DNA from: Blasia pusilla
Lineage: Eukaryota; Marchantiophyta; Marchantiopsida; Blasiales
Direction of reading: 5' to 3'
Assembly (NCBI GenBank): GCA_050084515.1
Contig: CM114274.1
Span: forward strand, 4,898,001 to 4,962,000
Length of the DNA stretch: 64,000 nt
Below, in pieces: positions 44,271-57,147 of the stretch (position 1 is the first letter of the stretch; each line of letters starts with the position of its first letter). The translations under genes were made by a program, and so were the position numbers. The notes under the pieces are model-generated. The model did not search any database. It saw only the letters and a program-made list of their open reading frames with translations, and was not told the origin of the DNA.

Positions 44271-45423
44271 GGTGGTTCTGGTTTTTGAATGTATGGTTCA
44301 ATGTATGGAGAGATTTTTGGCGAGGTTTAAAAAATGACACTAGTGGATATTGACAAGGAATGGTTGATAACGCAGGCTTCTCTACTGGCAGCCGAATTCG
44401 GGAGTGACAGTTAGTAGCCAGACGCTAGTGGACGTGATCAAGAGCATTGAGAGCATCAATGGTGTTAGGACTGGTAGATGGCAGGTCACCGCGTCTCATC
44501 ACCGCGTGATTCAACGTGGTTTGTTCCTGCCAGTACTCTCGCAGAGTCACCCAGCTCGTGATTGTGATGTTTCAAGACTCATGTATCCGAAATGTGGAGT
44601 TGCTCGCATTGTGTAATTAGTGTAATATTATGGAGAATGTGCAGATCCGTCTGTCCCGTTGGAGTCCGCACGCGACCTTCTCGGGTTAACATTTTCCGAC
44701 GTTCCTAGCAAGCACTTCTTTGTCTTAAGGGGAGAGCACATGGTGGTGGAAGCCGCTGCCAATATGCAACCCATCATGGAGAAACTACAGCTCTACCGCA
44801 ATCGTCTTACAATTTTCTTCGAGGTATCGTTTGAATTGCGCCGCGACTGTTGAATATACGTTTGAAAAGCTGATTTGTCATCAGAGTTCAGGACGAGTCT
44901 GAGCTTTACGGATCAGACTATCATATGAGCAGGTATCACTTAAGTCTAACGGATCAATTTGTCGCAACTCCTCTGTCAGGGGTTCCAATATCAGTTGGGT
45001 GACTTCCAAATCAAGGCAGGAAGAGCTGTTCTCGCCCACAGTGAAAATCTTCGGGGGATTGTCATGGAGGTGGGTTGGCACGTCTTCATATCTGTACATT
45101 GTGAGGTTCTGCCCTCATTATTTAGATCTGAGGTGGAGTTCTGACCCTAGTCACCCTCACCCAGACATGTTGAACTAATGCGCTGATTGGTCATGCAGGT
45201 GGAGTTCTTGCCCGTTTCATCTATTGAACAGACACGACTTTTATTGCAGGAATTTGTGGACCTGTGGCAGGATGTCATAGCGGGACAGAATATGATGGGT
45301 CGGTTTACACCGCTGGAACCCAATTATAGTGATTATAGTCTCTCTGATCAGTACAGTTGGCAACACACTGCTTTGCAGTATGTGTCCCTCATGGTTTTCT
45401 TCATGTCTCCGACAAGAAGTTGA
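44203..45423 (+). CDS. MED20: Mediator complex subunit 20, complete five-exon gene
   Basis: MED20 is a head-module subunit of Mediator, which links transcription factors to RNA polymerase II in the nucleus. Exons: 44203-44216, 44376-44518, 44645-44823, 44980-45069, 45199-45423. All introns are GT-AG and every phase fits, giving 216 residues, close to the roughly 220 of other plant MED20 proteins. The 14-nt first coding exon ATGCCAGTGAAGTG joins to give MPVKWLLYWQP, the invariant plant start. Then follow [88 protein letters not shown] and [20 protein letters not shown], all in family order. The gene appears intact. Upstream lie short tandem repeats and a possible uORF. Confidence 0.96.
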
Positions 45424-47512
45424 AAAGTGACCGTCTTGCTCGATCAAGTAGTTTATCTGTATGGATTTACGCATAGCTGGGGATCCGCTCACCCCTTCAC
45501 TTCCATCGGGCACATTAATTCCTATCCAAGAGTCACTCACATTCAGCCTTGTCGGGGTGCAGTGTACATAATTTTCTTCAATAGAGGATGCCATGTAACA
45601 ACTGGTGGGAGGAAGTTCACTGAGTTTCTCAAACTACTCTTCTGGAAGGATAGAGTGGAAGAGTCACCGAGATTACTCATGGTGTGGTGTGCAGTATGCA
45701 GATACATTGGTGAGTGCAGTGCACGCAATTTGTCCAAAGTACTGCCCATCCCATCCAAATTACCCCTGGGAAGTATGGTATCCTGGTGCATGTTCACCAT
45801 ACTTGGTTACTGCGTTACTGCAAGAAAATGTGCGAACAGCTGCTTATTTCCTATGCCATTAATGTGGTCGACCAAGAATATTTGGAAATCAGATGCCTCC
45901 TAGGGGAAAATAGGTATCTCTCATGAGGCTATACCCCAGTACAATCACCCTGTTTGGTTAGTTGTAGTTTGATGTCTCACAGCTGCTTGTGACATACCCG
46001 GTTCTGTTCAAAGATGCATCATATTTGATCGGTGATAGGTGAGTTATTTGATGATTTTACAGGTCTAGCATCCAAAGTACTAGTTAGTGGATGGATCTCG
46101 AGTAGATGCTCTCGTTCCAATCTCTTGGAGAGCTTTGTCCACTAGACATTGTGTGGTCCTTAGTTGACCCATAATAGAATCAGAAGTTCCATCTTAGTTG
46201 GTCCAGTCGTGTGGGGCACACAATTTATATGGGGCAGAAATGATTGACCAGCAGAAGTATCTCCTTGTACAAAGTGAGAACTAGCATCAGCTAAATCATC
46301 CATGATTTCAGCTTGTATATTGCCAAATCAGAGTCCTACCATGGTGTGATTCTTTTTACTATCTAACAGATAGATACTAAGAAGGATTCTACAGTCACAC
46401 CTTGCACTCACAATGCAGATCTTCACATGTCACCAACTTAAAGATCAGACATTGTTCACAAACAATGTCCATCAGCATATCAAACAAAACGATTTGCCTT
46501 CCAGTGAGGCTCTAGCAACCACCGAAGTTAGCCTCAATCTCTTCTTCCTTCTCTCAGATCATTGTGTAGCAAGGTTAGGGTGTAAATTGTAGAATTACTC
46601 TATCATTCTTAGTAGAGACAATATATGCATGAGGGTGAGCATTTCTGGCCCTTAGATCTTCTTGAATAGATCCCTACCCTAAATACCAGATGGGGGTAGC
46701 TCTAATTTGAGAATTGCCCTAATTAAGGTTATCCTGAAAAGATAGAGGGACACTGAATTATATTTAGCTAACAAAATTAGTATCCAACTAAGTTAGTATT
46801 TGATTAACTACCAATAGAGCACGTCTGAACTAAATATTAACAAATTTCAACACAGACGTGATGTTGCATGGGAGTGTTTCCTGGGTAACATTAGCAAAGT
46901 TTGGTTGAAATAGTGTGAGTTTTCAGCTTATCCAAAATTCCTTCAGTTGTCTCCAGTTGGAATGGGGAAAGATGCGTCTTAATCTGGTAATGGGTATGTT
47001 TCCAAGGTTAGATATAATGAGCTGCCACTTATTTTCTGTGAGTGGAGGGATGGTATGGTGCTCCGTGATTTAGACTTGCTATGCTAATGTGAAATCATAC
47101 CATAGATCTCATGCAAATCTGCAGATCATGAATTTACATTAGCACACACATTAAATGCGGAGAGAATAACTTGTTGAGAATCCATTGGTTTCTTAGTCTC
47201 CTCACGAAGTGTGTCACCATCCATATTCATGAATGAGGTTTCAGCAAATTCCTAACTCATTCACATTGTTGATCTCATGTTGGTAGGGCTCTCAACTTAC
47301 CTTGCAAACAATGAAACATAATGTATGAAGAGAATGATTCATGAGGTCAGCGATCACAGAATCTAAATTGGTATGATAGTGGAAATGTGATGTACATGAT
47401 CCTATCTGGGAAAGCTCATTAAGAGAGTTGGTCCTATACTACAATTCTTCCACTGGAAAGGTAATGGAGCTCTGTGGGGTCAAATTTGCACATATCATTC
47501 AATTCGTGGTGA
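45424..47512. other. Downstream of MED20, no gene recognised
   Basis: The first few hundred bases probably include the MED20 3' UTR. Overlapping plus-strand open frames at 45427-45903 and 45605-45862 stay open by chance or are old coding remains; the latter has HPNYPWEVWYPGACSPYLVT, unrecognised. The remainder is featureless. Confidence 0.45.
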
Positions 47513-47620
47513 GTGGAAAATAATTTGTCTGAACTGATTATGAATGGGAAGTGTATGCAGGTAGCAGGAATAGATCTTCAATACAAGTTACAAAATAGGC
47601 TACCTAATCTTGAAAAAGTG
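47513..47620 (+). repeat. Dispersed repeat, copy B
   Basis: Similar to 39373-39485 in the same orientation, with the shared core atcttcaatacaagttacaa. Confidence 0.7.
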
Positions 47621-48019
47621 AAATATGATGTGCCTAAATAATGTGATTGCTTACGACGTCATGAATTATTCTCTTCATACAACAGCAGTATGTATCAATT
47701 TTGGTCAAACATAGTCTTCTAATACTGGGAATACTTATTTGAATGCTATCTTTGAGTGAGAGCCTTGCAAGTATTAGAAAAAATTCTATCCTAAGTTGTG
47801 TTGTAGATGGTGATGTTCTCCATCTTAGTTGAAAGATCCATCTTGAAAAAACTCTAAATGAGACAATTATCTTCTTAGAGTTGAGATAAAGCTTGCAAAA
47901 ATTTGAGAAAATTTCCTCAAAATTAAAAATTAACAATTCCCATGGAAATATAAATATAAATATGAATATGAATAAATAAATACATAACACATAGAGAGAG
48001 AGAGAGAGAGGAAGAAGTG

Positions 48020-48600
48020 AAGAACGTACCATATAAGAGGAGGGAGACACTTTCATAAAGTATGAGTGATGATCATACAACTTGTTGATGCAAAGCTTCC
48101 AAGTGTTGACCAGGAAGCTCTTCACCACACCATCTACATTACTTAATTGGGATCCCCAATGAACATTACTTACCAATGCAGTAGCTTGGATGGAAGAGAG
48201 AGTAGAGTAGATTTTTAGTCCACGGGAAGCCAAATCTTGCTTATGGGACCCCTTCCACATATGTGATTGACATCGCATCCGACAAGCACCTTCACATCTA
48301 GATTATACTCATTAAGTAGTGCCTGTCGTAGCCTTGCGACCATAGACCCCGCGCCCTGGTTGGACGGTGCTTGAGATTGGGATGGGTGTAGAGAGAGGAG
48401 CAAGTGAAGAAGGTACCATATGAGAGGAGGGGGACACTCTCATATAGTGTGAGTGCTGCCCAAACAACGTGTTTGTGCGGAGCTTCCAAGTGTCAGCCAA
48501 GAAACTCTTCACCACACTATCTACTTTACCAGATTGGGATCCCCAATAGACATTACTTACAAATACAACAACTTTGGGCAATAAATCAAGGCTACTGCAT
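48020..48600 (-). repeat. Tandem duplication inside the LINE remnant
   Basis: Segments of about 170-200 bp at 48020-48215 and 48400-48600 are diverged copies of one another: on the minus strand SNVHWGSQLSNVDGVVKSFL against SNVYWGSQSGKVDSVVKSFL, and HSYFMKVSPSSYMV against HSHYMRVSPSSHMV. A short (GA)n lies at 47994-48010 beside the distal copy. Confidence 0.8.
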
Positions 48601-49330
48601 GTGTTGAACAATTTTGGTGTTACCACCTTAGCAATATGAGCATATGCTCTTGCTCTGTGTGTCGTGAATTTTGCGCAAGAGACCAAGTAATGACTAGAGG
48701 TTTCATCCCCATCGTCACACAAGGCGCAAGAGTTTAGTTGTGTTCTCATCCTGCTTTTCTTATGGTTCAAGGGGAACTCGTCGTGAACTTGAACTTGAGT
48801 CAGGTTCCCAAGCAAGAGGTTCCCCGCAAATAGTTCTTCAGTTCTGCCTTCTCAGGATATATCGTCAAGAGAGAGAGGTCAGACATTTTCATGGCTTCCT
48901 CCCTGCTGTTCTGCTGTGAGCATTTGCCCACTGCTTTGGTTATGGTATCCACAAATGCATTCTCATATTGCTCCCACAGTTCAGGCCGTGGTGGGAGCTT
49001 GGATGCTTGCACAATCTCTTGAACCTTTTTCGTCCAAGATTTGGCCTGCTTTACGGGTCTTCTTTGGGTCCAAGTTTTCCCCATCATCTCTTTAGGATAG
49101 CCATGGGAGTCCATTGTCTCCAGCTGCCTCCACCATTTTAACTTGGCGATGTCACCCCTATCCTCCAAGGGTTCCACTCCAAATTCTGATCTCACACCAA
49201 CTCTGGCTGTTTGTGAGGAAGTTGATATCATACCCCGAAACGCCTTCAGTTGCACAGTTTCAAGCATATTCCTTTTTTTAAGTGTTGGCATCCCACGCTG
49301 CTGCCCCATATTCCAGCGAGGGATGAATGG
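48312..49330 (-). pseudogene. LINE ORF2 C-terminal remnant with zinc-binding tail
   Basis: The minus strand reads AAAWDANT into TLKKRNMLETVQLKAFRGM and GVEPLEDRGDIAKLKWWRQL, typical of the region after a LINE reverse transcriptase. After an overlap and frame change at about 48810, CALCDDGDETSSHYLVSC gives the C-x2-C ... H-x4-C zinc-binding segment. The upstream RT is absent: a long (GA)n array interrupts it at 49340. The family looks distinct from the LINE at 39.6 kb. Confidence 0.8.
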
Positions 49331-49335
49331 TATGC

Positions 49336-49339
<4 letters not shown>

Positions 49340-49408
<69 letters not shown>
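49340..49408. repeat. (GA)n microsatellite
   Basis: About 34 uninterrupted GA units. It is flanked by direct copies of gggatgaatggtatgcaaaa (49319 and 49431), so the array and one flank look duplicated around it. Confidence 0.95.
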
Positions 49409-49412
<4 letters not shown>

Positions 49413-50244
49413 GAGGTGAAGGAAGAGCAAGGGATGAATGGTATGCAAAATGAGAAAAAGGGATATAGCTAACAAAAGAAGAGTGGAAATTTGGCAACTA
49501 CGCCCAAGCCATGTCTTAAAAGAAAACTTATATGCTTTCTTGAACATCATTGTAGGAGGAAGGAATCTAGCTATGTATCATACATGAACTTCATGTGGAT
49601 GTTGTTAACAAAAGAAGTAAATCAGGAATATCAAAAACTCTAGAAGCAGTGCAAAAAAGTACCAACTCGGCTAGTATATTTTTTGGGCAACCGACTCCAC
49701 CCATTATAAATCTACCCCAATAAATGAGTCAGAGATTAAAAGTAAATCTTATCAATAGGTACCTTAATTGTATTCACTCAAACGCTCCCTCGTAGGTCAC
49801 CAAATCTTTGTATGATCTTCTACTAAGAGAATCCTACAAGAGTATGAGGGTATGATGACTCCTTAAGTTTCCTAGCAAGATACATATTCTAAAATGTTGA
49901 TCAAAATAGGATGTAAAAAATATTGTTTTGAGTATCTATCTTCATGATGTCTCTGAGGTGGCATGCACCCTTTGAAATGATTTTCTCCACGAACCTAGTA
50001 GTGAAATCCTTCATTGAATAAACAAACTAGTGTGCTCTCCTTACCCTCGTAATATATGGTGAAAAGATGTAGTGGAGTAGCACCGCAAGAATTCTATGGT
50101 GTAAGAAATTTATCATGAAAAATGGAACCTTTTAAGTTCCCTTTAGTTTAGCAAGGATATCGCTTCAACTCCATTTTAGGCTCATACTTGGGGTGTAATT
50201 AAAATCAAAATGCAAGGCAAATGATGATAGTACATGTCATGATC

Positions 50245-50430
50245 TTTAGTCTCATGCAAACTAGAGTGAACCAAGCTTTGAAATGATGGATCATCTTCAT
50301 GCCAACTAACATGAACTTAGCTTCGAAATGATTGAACACCCTCAAGCCAGCAAAGGTAAACCAAACCTTGAAATGATGGAGCATCCTCATGCCACCTAAG
50401 GCCAACTAAGCTTTGAAATGATGGAAGACA
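50245..50430. repeat. Imperfect tandem repeat, unit about 50-60 bp
   Basis: Four diverged units with the core gctt(t/c)gaaatgat(g/t)ga, followed by catcctcatgccaacta-like sequence. No known family. Confidence 0.75.
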
Positions 50431-50899
50431 TTTACAACCCTATCCTCAAGCCCCTTTACGAAAGAGTTATCTCACAATCATAGAAACTTAAATGAAAAAG
50501 GACTTTCTCTTTGGTGACATATATTCCATGCTAGTTCAAACGGATGATGATGAAAAGAAAGCACATATGACAAAGGGAGATATGAATGCACTCCCATTAA
50601 AAAAAAAGAAAACAGTTCCGGAGTGGCATTTCCTCCTCTCCGGATTGAAATGATTGGAAGAACATTTGAACATGCTATTGTGGTAATATTCGTAAGCTCC
50701 ATATCTGCAAGGGTTTGCAAGGAATCCCGTCTGTGCGTGCTTTGCTTTGTGTTTGTCGCCATGAGTTGCGCAGGAAGTTCGCTTGCGGGGTCGATGAAAT
50801 GTTTCCATCGCCGATGTTGTCTATTCCCTCCGTAAACAACATCGCGATCAGACCTTTGCAAACTTGACAGTCTTTCTTTGCAGATGTTCAAGTACTTCT

Positions 50900-51115
50900 T
50901 GCGAGTTCCTCGGGCCAGTGATCGCTATCATGAGAAGGTTCTTTGGGAAATGGAATTGGCCATTGATCGCTCTGATGAGAAGGTTCTTTGACGGGCACGA
51001 AATGGCAGCGGCCATTGATCGCTCTGGTGGGAAGGTTCTTTGAGGGGCACGAAATTGAAGTGGCCATTGATCGCACTGGTGGGAAGATTCTCTGACGCGC
51101 ACGAAATGGAATTCG
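50900..51115. repeat. Tandem repeat, unit about 57-60 bp, four copies
   Basis: Units contain ggccattgatcgctctggtg, then ggaaggttctttga and gggcacgaaatgg. The middle copies are nearly identical and the outer ones diverged. The minus strand stays open through the array, giving a repeated RAING-type peptide, but no gene is recognised. Confidence 0.85.
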
Positions 51116-51119
51116 GGAG

Positions 51120-54100
51120 ATTTGAGCACCGCTGACGATTCCCTCACCCTTGGGGATTGCACGATTTAAGTGATGAGAAATTTGCGCTTTGCTGGTGAAA
51201 ATAGATTCGGCCAAGTGTTTGCGAGTAGGAAAATCTGAACTTGAAGCTTCATTTTCATAGCCCGCTCGACATTCGACATTCGTGAAGTAGTGCTCTGATT
51301 AACCGAGAGACTGACTGGATCGTCTCGCGTTTACTGGAAAATGGTTTGCAGTGAAGCGCAGTTTTACACCTCCGGAAACCATGGATCTCGGGCTCCCCAC
51401 AACACCTGCGCGATTTTGAAGGCTGAAATTCAGGCCGACCGTGACACCAAGAAACCTGTGCCACAGGCATAGTAGCTGTTTGAATTGGACCGATGGGGAA
51501 ACTAGATCATGGCTTTCCACAATAGGTCGCGGGAATGCAGTTCAGGTGAAGATACGACAGTAAGCAAGCTCCTCTGAGAACGCTCGCTCTATATGCAAAC
51601 GTGGGGAACCTTAAACGCCCTGGTGCATTGTAGCTCTAGATCGGGCGAGTGAGGTTGCGACGTTCTTCCCGTCCCTCTCTCTCGATGGACGCGGGGCCAT
51701 GCGCAGCTTTTCAAAGCATCACAAAAAGTGGAAGAGGAAAGGAAAATTTCGAATGACGAAAATCTCGAGAGTGCTAGCAACGTATCGCACGAGACGTAAG
51801 CTGAAACATTTACCGCACGGGACCGGAGCAGTCAGCGACGCAGAGTCCGATCACGGTTCGGATCCCTAAGGAGGAGATGAGAGCTTCACGTGCCGACGTG
51901 CAGATGCTCAATCAGCAGCGTTTCCCGTTCTTCAGAGCAATGCTCGGCAAGAACCGGCATTCTTTGTAAAAGCAGCCGGTTGAGAATGTGTGATTTCCGA
52001 TTCAAATCTGAAACTTTAGGAAAATTTCCGACGTGAAAAGTAGGTTTTCTTTGTTAAATTTAAAAAAAGCCGGCTACGGTGGTGAAAATGCTGATTACCT
52101 TGATCTTTCTCTCGGAAAAGTACCGGTATGCGTCAAAATCCTTGCCGAGCACTGCTTCAGAGACCGGCAGTGGAGAAGGGAAGAGTCTTCGAGCGTGCAA
52201 CCTACCGCAGTACAATGCCAGATTTCCTTCAAAGCTCCGGACGAAATGAGTGTGCACACGGCACGGGAGGCAGTCCAGGTCTAGGCCACTCATTGATACT
52301 GGCACCAGCGGACCCCCATCGTTCACGAATCCCTCGGACATTGAGATCTCGAAGCCCCAGAGTCCAGAGTCCAGACTGCGGTTCCCATGGCCCATGGCGG
52401 ACATCCACGTTTTCGGACGGACGCGGTGAGGTGATCCTCCGCCCTAGGACGCCGATGATTACTGTGCCGACTATAGAGGTCGGTTGATGATGTGACAGAG
52501 AAGATCATTCATTCATGATTCCTACAGTACAGTCGAGTGCTCGAATAGCACTCGACTACACTACAGTGTCGAGCGAGCATCACAAGTCATCAGCACAGCT
52601 GTGCTTATTGTGAGTAACGACGCAAGTACGAACTTTATAACTCCTAATCCACCCATCCCGGAGCCTTGGGAGCCGCGGTCCTTCGAGGGAAGCCGATTCA
52701 TTCATCGACTCTCTCTGCCGTCGCTCCTCACCAATAATGACCGCCTCCAACAACTCCTACTACCACTGCTCGGATTTACATCCCGGACGGAGTCCCATCT
52801 TGACTTTACCGCTGTCCACCGCGCCGCGCGACGAGATTCGACACCTGCATATTCGTCCACAGCCGGTGTATGGTAAATGCCAACAACTATTCCTCAATCG
52901 CATATGAGATCGCGCTCATCGAGTTTCCTCGTCCTCTCCTATGCAGACAGATCCCACTTTTACTAGAGGCACTACTCCATGCGGGATTCCCTCATTCGTG
53001 CCGATCTCTACATGACACGTGAGGCTGAGGTGGTTGTGGCGGACGTGGTAGTCACAGATCCTCACGCGGGAGGCGTCAGGCGAGCCCAAGTGGTGGCCCC
53101 CAAGGGCGAATGCTACAAGGAGCGGCGGCGGGGCGGCGAAGAAGACACATATCTACTGATCGACTACACGAGGGACACATCTTCATCCCCCTGGCCATAG
53201 AGATGTATGGGGCTATGGGGGGAGAGGTTGGACTCGTTCTCACGGATGCGCCCATCATCTCCACTCGAGAAATGGGTTGTCCCTAGCTACGCGATTTCAG
53301 ATTGTAGGCGCTGGTCTCCATAGCGTTGCGGCGTGCCCAGGCTAATGGGATTTTGCGGCGGGCTCAGTCGTGGGAGACACCGGCGCTAGAGGTCCACTTA
53401 GTAGTAGTCATAGCTCTCTTGTTGTTGCTTGATATTGTCTCTCTGTTGTTGGTGAGTTTCGTCGTTAGGGGGAATGCCCCCTTCTTTTTTTGGTCCTGTT
53501 ATGGCCTTGGTTTTGACTCTTTGAGTCCCCCTCTTTTGTACTTCCGATGGGTTTTCCATCACTCGTTTTTATCGAAGTGCATCTTTGCCTTTTACCCGTC
53601 GCTTCTCGTCCATCATCTCTATTTCATCCATATCCATAAACTCGAAGTGATGATCATCCTCTTTAAAGATTTATATCGATTTTACACGCAACTCATACTA
53701 GATGCATGTGCGATGCATAAGACCTAAAAAAGTGTTTGAAGACTTTTTGTTAGTGTATAGCCTATGAAGGAAAAGGACTAATGATGCTCCACACAAATTC
53801 AAACTTTTTTTTCCTACCATTGGAGAAATATTTTCTTCGCTGCCTAGTTGTCATGTGTCAAATAGAGAGGTGTTTGCAAATCAAGAAGGCACTCTCCCAT
53901 AACAATATATAGATGTTGCCCGTGCCATGCACGCCTAACACAATTTCCTCAATAGAGGAGTTTAATAACAATTGTCGATGATATTTTTTTAAAATTATAC
54001 TTAAAAATTTAAAATAAATTTAATTTCAAAATTTAAGTATAATTTCCATTGTTCTAAATCTTAAAAGAGTAAGAAAATCACCTTTAGATAATATCCGTCT

Positions 54101-54235
54101 TCCCTAAATAATTGCATTCCTCCCTAAAAGTTCCAACAATAATTATTCTTCCCCTTCCACTCTTCCCACCAAAATGTCACATCTTATTTCGACTTAAGTA
54201 GAGTTCTATCGCGTCGACGGCATAGAGAGTCAACA
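51120..54235. other. GC-richer region without recognised genes
   Basis: From 51.1 to 53.3 kb the sequence is GC-richer and has open frames on both strands (for example 52060-52404 minus, 52128-52487 plus, 52979-53200 plus). None matches a family I know. From 53.7 to 54.2 kb it becomes AT-rich. A gene with short exons could be hidden here; I cannot support one. Confidence 0.4.
52531..52557. repeat. Perfect inverted repeat, 11-bp arms
   Basis: agtcgagtgct and agcactcgact separated by 5 bp, capable of forming a stable hairpin or binding a dimeric protein. Related half-sites (gtgtcgagcgagc) follow within 20 bp. Confidence 0.9.
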
Positions 54236-54379
54236 AGCTTTTTGGCCCCGGTAACTTCGTCCTGAGATGCCGGATGAGGTTGGCGACAGGTCTGTTGTTT
54301 CGGGAACATCGATTATGGCGATTTCCCTATTTTGATTTTAGTTCGTCATGTGACCCGTTGAGCGATTCAACGATCACCC

Positions 54380-54490
54380 GGTAACCTATGCACACAGGTT
54401 ACCATTGGTAGGGCTATTTTTGGGAGAAGAGCCTTTTGGCTCTTCCCAAGGGTATAAGAGTGAGGAAGATGGCTTTCCCAAGCCATCTTT
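54380..54490 (+). promoter_or_regulatory. LTR promoter with inverted repeats and TATA box, copy 3
   Basis: In order: palindrome ggtaacctatgcacacaggt (54380-54403), hairpin gaagagcc-tttt-ggctcttc (about 54427-54446), TATA-like GGTATAAGAG (54449-54458), hairpin aagatggctt-tccc-aagccatctt (54467-54490). The arrangement and spacing match the minus-strand LTR of copy 1, while the bases between differ. Confidence 0.75.
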
Positions 54491-54499
54491 CTCATATTG

Positions 54500-56355
54500 A
54501 GCCTTAGGAGGGCCTCTCTTGCATAGACGTGTGTGGGTGTGTAGGAGTTAGGGTGCTAGCATCCGGATTTCCTCATAGCAGAGGGTGGATGTGGTTCGAT
54601 ATGCCAATGTAGATTCATGAGTGGAGTTTTAGGCTGGGTGAGCGGTTTTTACTACTCTTGATTTTACATGAGAAAGATGGCTTAAGGGGCCAGAGAATTC
54701 GTTGTTTGCAGGTAGGCAAGTAAGTTGCCTCGGTGGGGAGCCCCTGGAGACGGTGGTTGATGTTTTGTTTGTCATTTTGGGTTTGGGAGGTCGTGTGCGG
54801 AAGCGCTCCTCATTTTCTCCTGATTTTCGCTGGTAGCGGACTAGGGTAGAGCAGTAGCAGAGTGATGGACAGGGCCTCGGGTTTAGCGCAGAGTGTAGTG
54901 TTGAGCGAGAAGAGCAGCTTTAGGGCTTTCAGCCATCGGGGGGCTGTCAAGTAAAGATGGCTATAATTAGGTCTGACCGTATAGCTAGGTTAGGTCATTT
55001 TAGGTCGCAAATCGACGGGTGGAGTCGTGCAAATGCGAACGAATAGGCATGGGGAGATAGTTGCGGTTGTGAGAGCCAGGTGTAAGGGAAGAGAGCAGAC
55101 CCACATAGGGAGCCGTGCAGGAAAAAGAGTATAGGGCCGACGCAGCTGGAGCGGACCGGGAGGAGAGTGTAAGGAGGTTGGGGAGCATGTAGCGGCGTGG
55201 GTGTGGTAGAAGGAGGGAGGGTTGGCCGCATAAGGAGTTAATGCGGGCCAGAGCCCACTCTCCCTCCCCCCTTGCAGTTAGGGAGGCGTGCGGGCTAGCT
55301 AGGCCGCGAAAGTAGGGACCCAAGGGGTACGTGTCACGCAACTAAGAGAATGTCAGGAAGGACGGAGGCCTAAACTAGCTAGGGGTTGGGGAAAAGATCC
55401 TTTATGGCTCCCACAAGGCGGGGTTCATGAAATAGGAATACGGGCCATGGGGTCACACTAGAGAAAAAGCTAAGGGCAGGGAAAAACAGGGGAAGGGAAG
55501 TCGGGAGCAAGGTAGAGGCGCCGTGAACAAGGAAGGAGGAGGAAGCATAAGCGAGTTGAAGTGCGGGGTTGGAACATGATTAGGGATTACCACGTAGAGA
55601 TTGAACGTGCTAGAGGAGTTTACATGGCTGGTTGCAAACGTGGGTGATTCAGGCTACGTGGTAGAAGAGATTTTTCGGCATTGATGTTTGCGGGCGTGGA
55701 TGGGATTTTTGGCAAGGGTTGCAAAGGAGAATCGACTCGCTAGTCCTATGGTGATTGGAGTCGAGATGGTTTGCCATGGGGTGTTAGTGGTGGAGATCCA
55801 CGTGTCGATGGCAACGGGTAGTTTGCATCCATTGACGGGAGGTTTGATTTGCTGGTCGAGGAGAGTGTCGTATTGCGGAGGTTGCTGCACCACATGGAGG
55901 AGTGAGTGTTGACGATGTCGTAGGTTGGAGGGTATGATCAAGTTACCTTTTCAAGTCCCTTTTCCCACACTTATCTTGTGTGATTGAGAGTGTTGGGTAT
56001 CAGGTAGTTGCTGGTGGTAGATGGGTGTAGCGATGGTGACGAGTGTAGACTCCTTTCATGTGTAGCATGTTGGTGGATATACAGCGGTTGCCGAGTAGGG
56101 GTTGTGTATATGACCCAAGAGTATGTTTGTGACTTAGGTGAGTTAGTCGGGAGGCTCATGGTGAGCCCAAGTGTTGAGTGTGCTTGAGTCCGGGTGTGCC
56201 GTCATGGGATTACCATTAGGGTAGGTGAGTTAGTGAGGAGTGTGGGAGACTCTTGGTGAGTTTGAGTTCTTGAGCGGATGAGACAGGGTTATCATCACGG
56301 CGTTCTTCCAGGGTTCGGAAGAACGGGGTAGTACGACTAGAGGTAGTGGAGTGAC
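54500..56355 (+). other. 5' leader region of copy 3, no coding signal
   Basis: GC-rich sequence between the LTR promoter and Gag. I found no intact frame or recognisable domain and could not place the LTR 3' end or primer-binding site. Confidence 0.4.
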
Positions 56356-57147
56356 ACGGAGTGGTGTGAGGTATCGAGGGGTTTCGAGTGAGGAACCACC
56401 CGACTTTCATCCGTGGCTAGATCGTCATCACTAGACAGTGGGTCTGGTGACGAGATCGCAGACGGGGATAGTAATACGTGGAGAGAGATGGACGACATGG
56501 GCCACCGGGGCATGCGTTGTTTCTCGGGTGCGGCATGCACCATAGATCTTAATGATTTCATCTAGGAGTTTGACACATGGTGCGACTTCCAAGAGATATG
56601 GATCCCTACATGGTTCAACCCTTTTATGTCATGGAAGTAGTTGTTCCAGCACATGGAGGGTCCGCCGATGGATGATTACATGGAGTTTCAATCTCTATAC
56701 TCCGTAGAGATCGATGCGTGGAAGGTGTATTGAACTCCAGGGTATGTGTCCACTAGTGGACACGAGGCGTATGATGGGATAGTGAGAGCGGAGAGACCTA
56801 CACCATCAGCTCGGGGACAAGATGGAGAGGATGGCAGTGAGAGTGGTAAGGTGGCAAAGACCTCTCGTGGTAGAGGACCACCGAGTTTCAGTCCTATAGT
56901 GGAGTTCTTGGGACAGATGCGGAGGAGCTACTAGGGTGTGCAGATCGACAAGCTGAAGAGTCTACAAGATTTTCAGCGGAGATCGGGTGAGAGTCTGAGG
57001 GAGGCATTCACGCGCATGCGACGGTTGATTGTTGCCGGACGAGGATCTACAGAGGAGAGTTTGGGATGCGATGTTGATTCACACGGCGAAACCCACATTG
57101 AAGGTGGTCTTTGAGTTTTCAGAGAGGGTAGAGCTCAACATGAGTGA

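Noticed and set aside
48001-48020. Membrane-protein-like stretch (YLFIFIFIFIFPW) on the minus strand
   Set aside because: Comes from AT-rich and GA simple repeats following the duplicated LINE segment, not from a gene.
49340-49408. GA array as a possible CRISPR or satellite
   Set aside because: It is a simple dinucleotide microsatellite without spacers.
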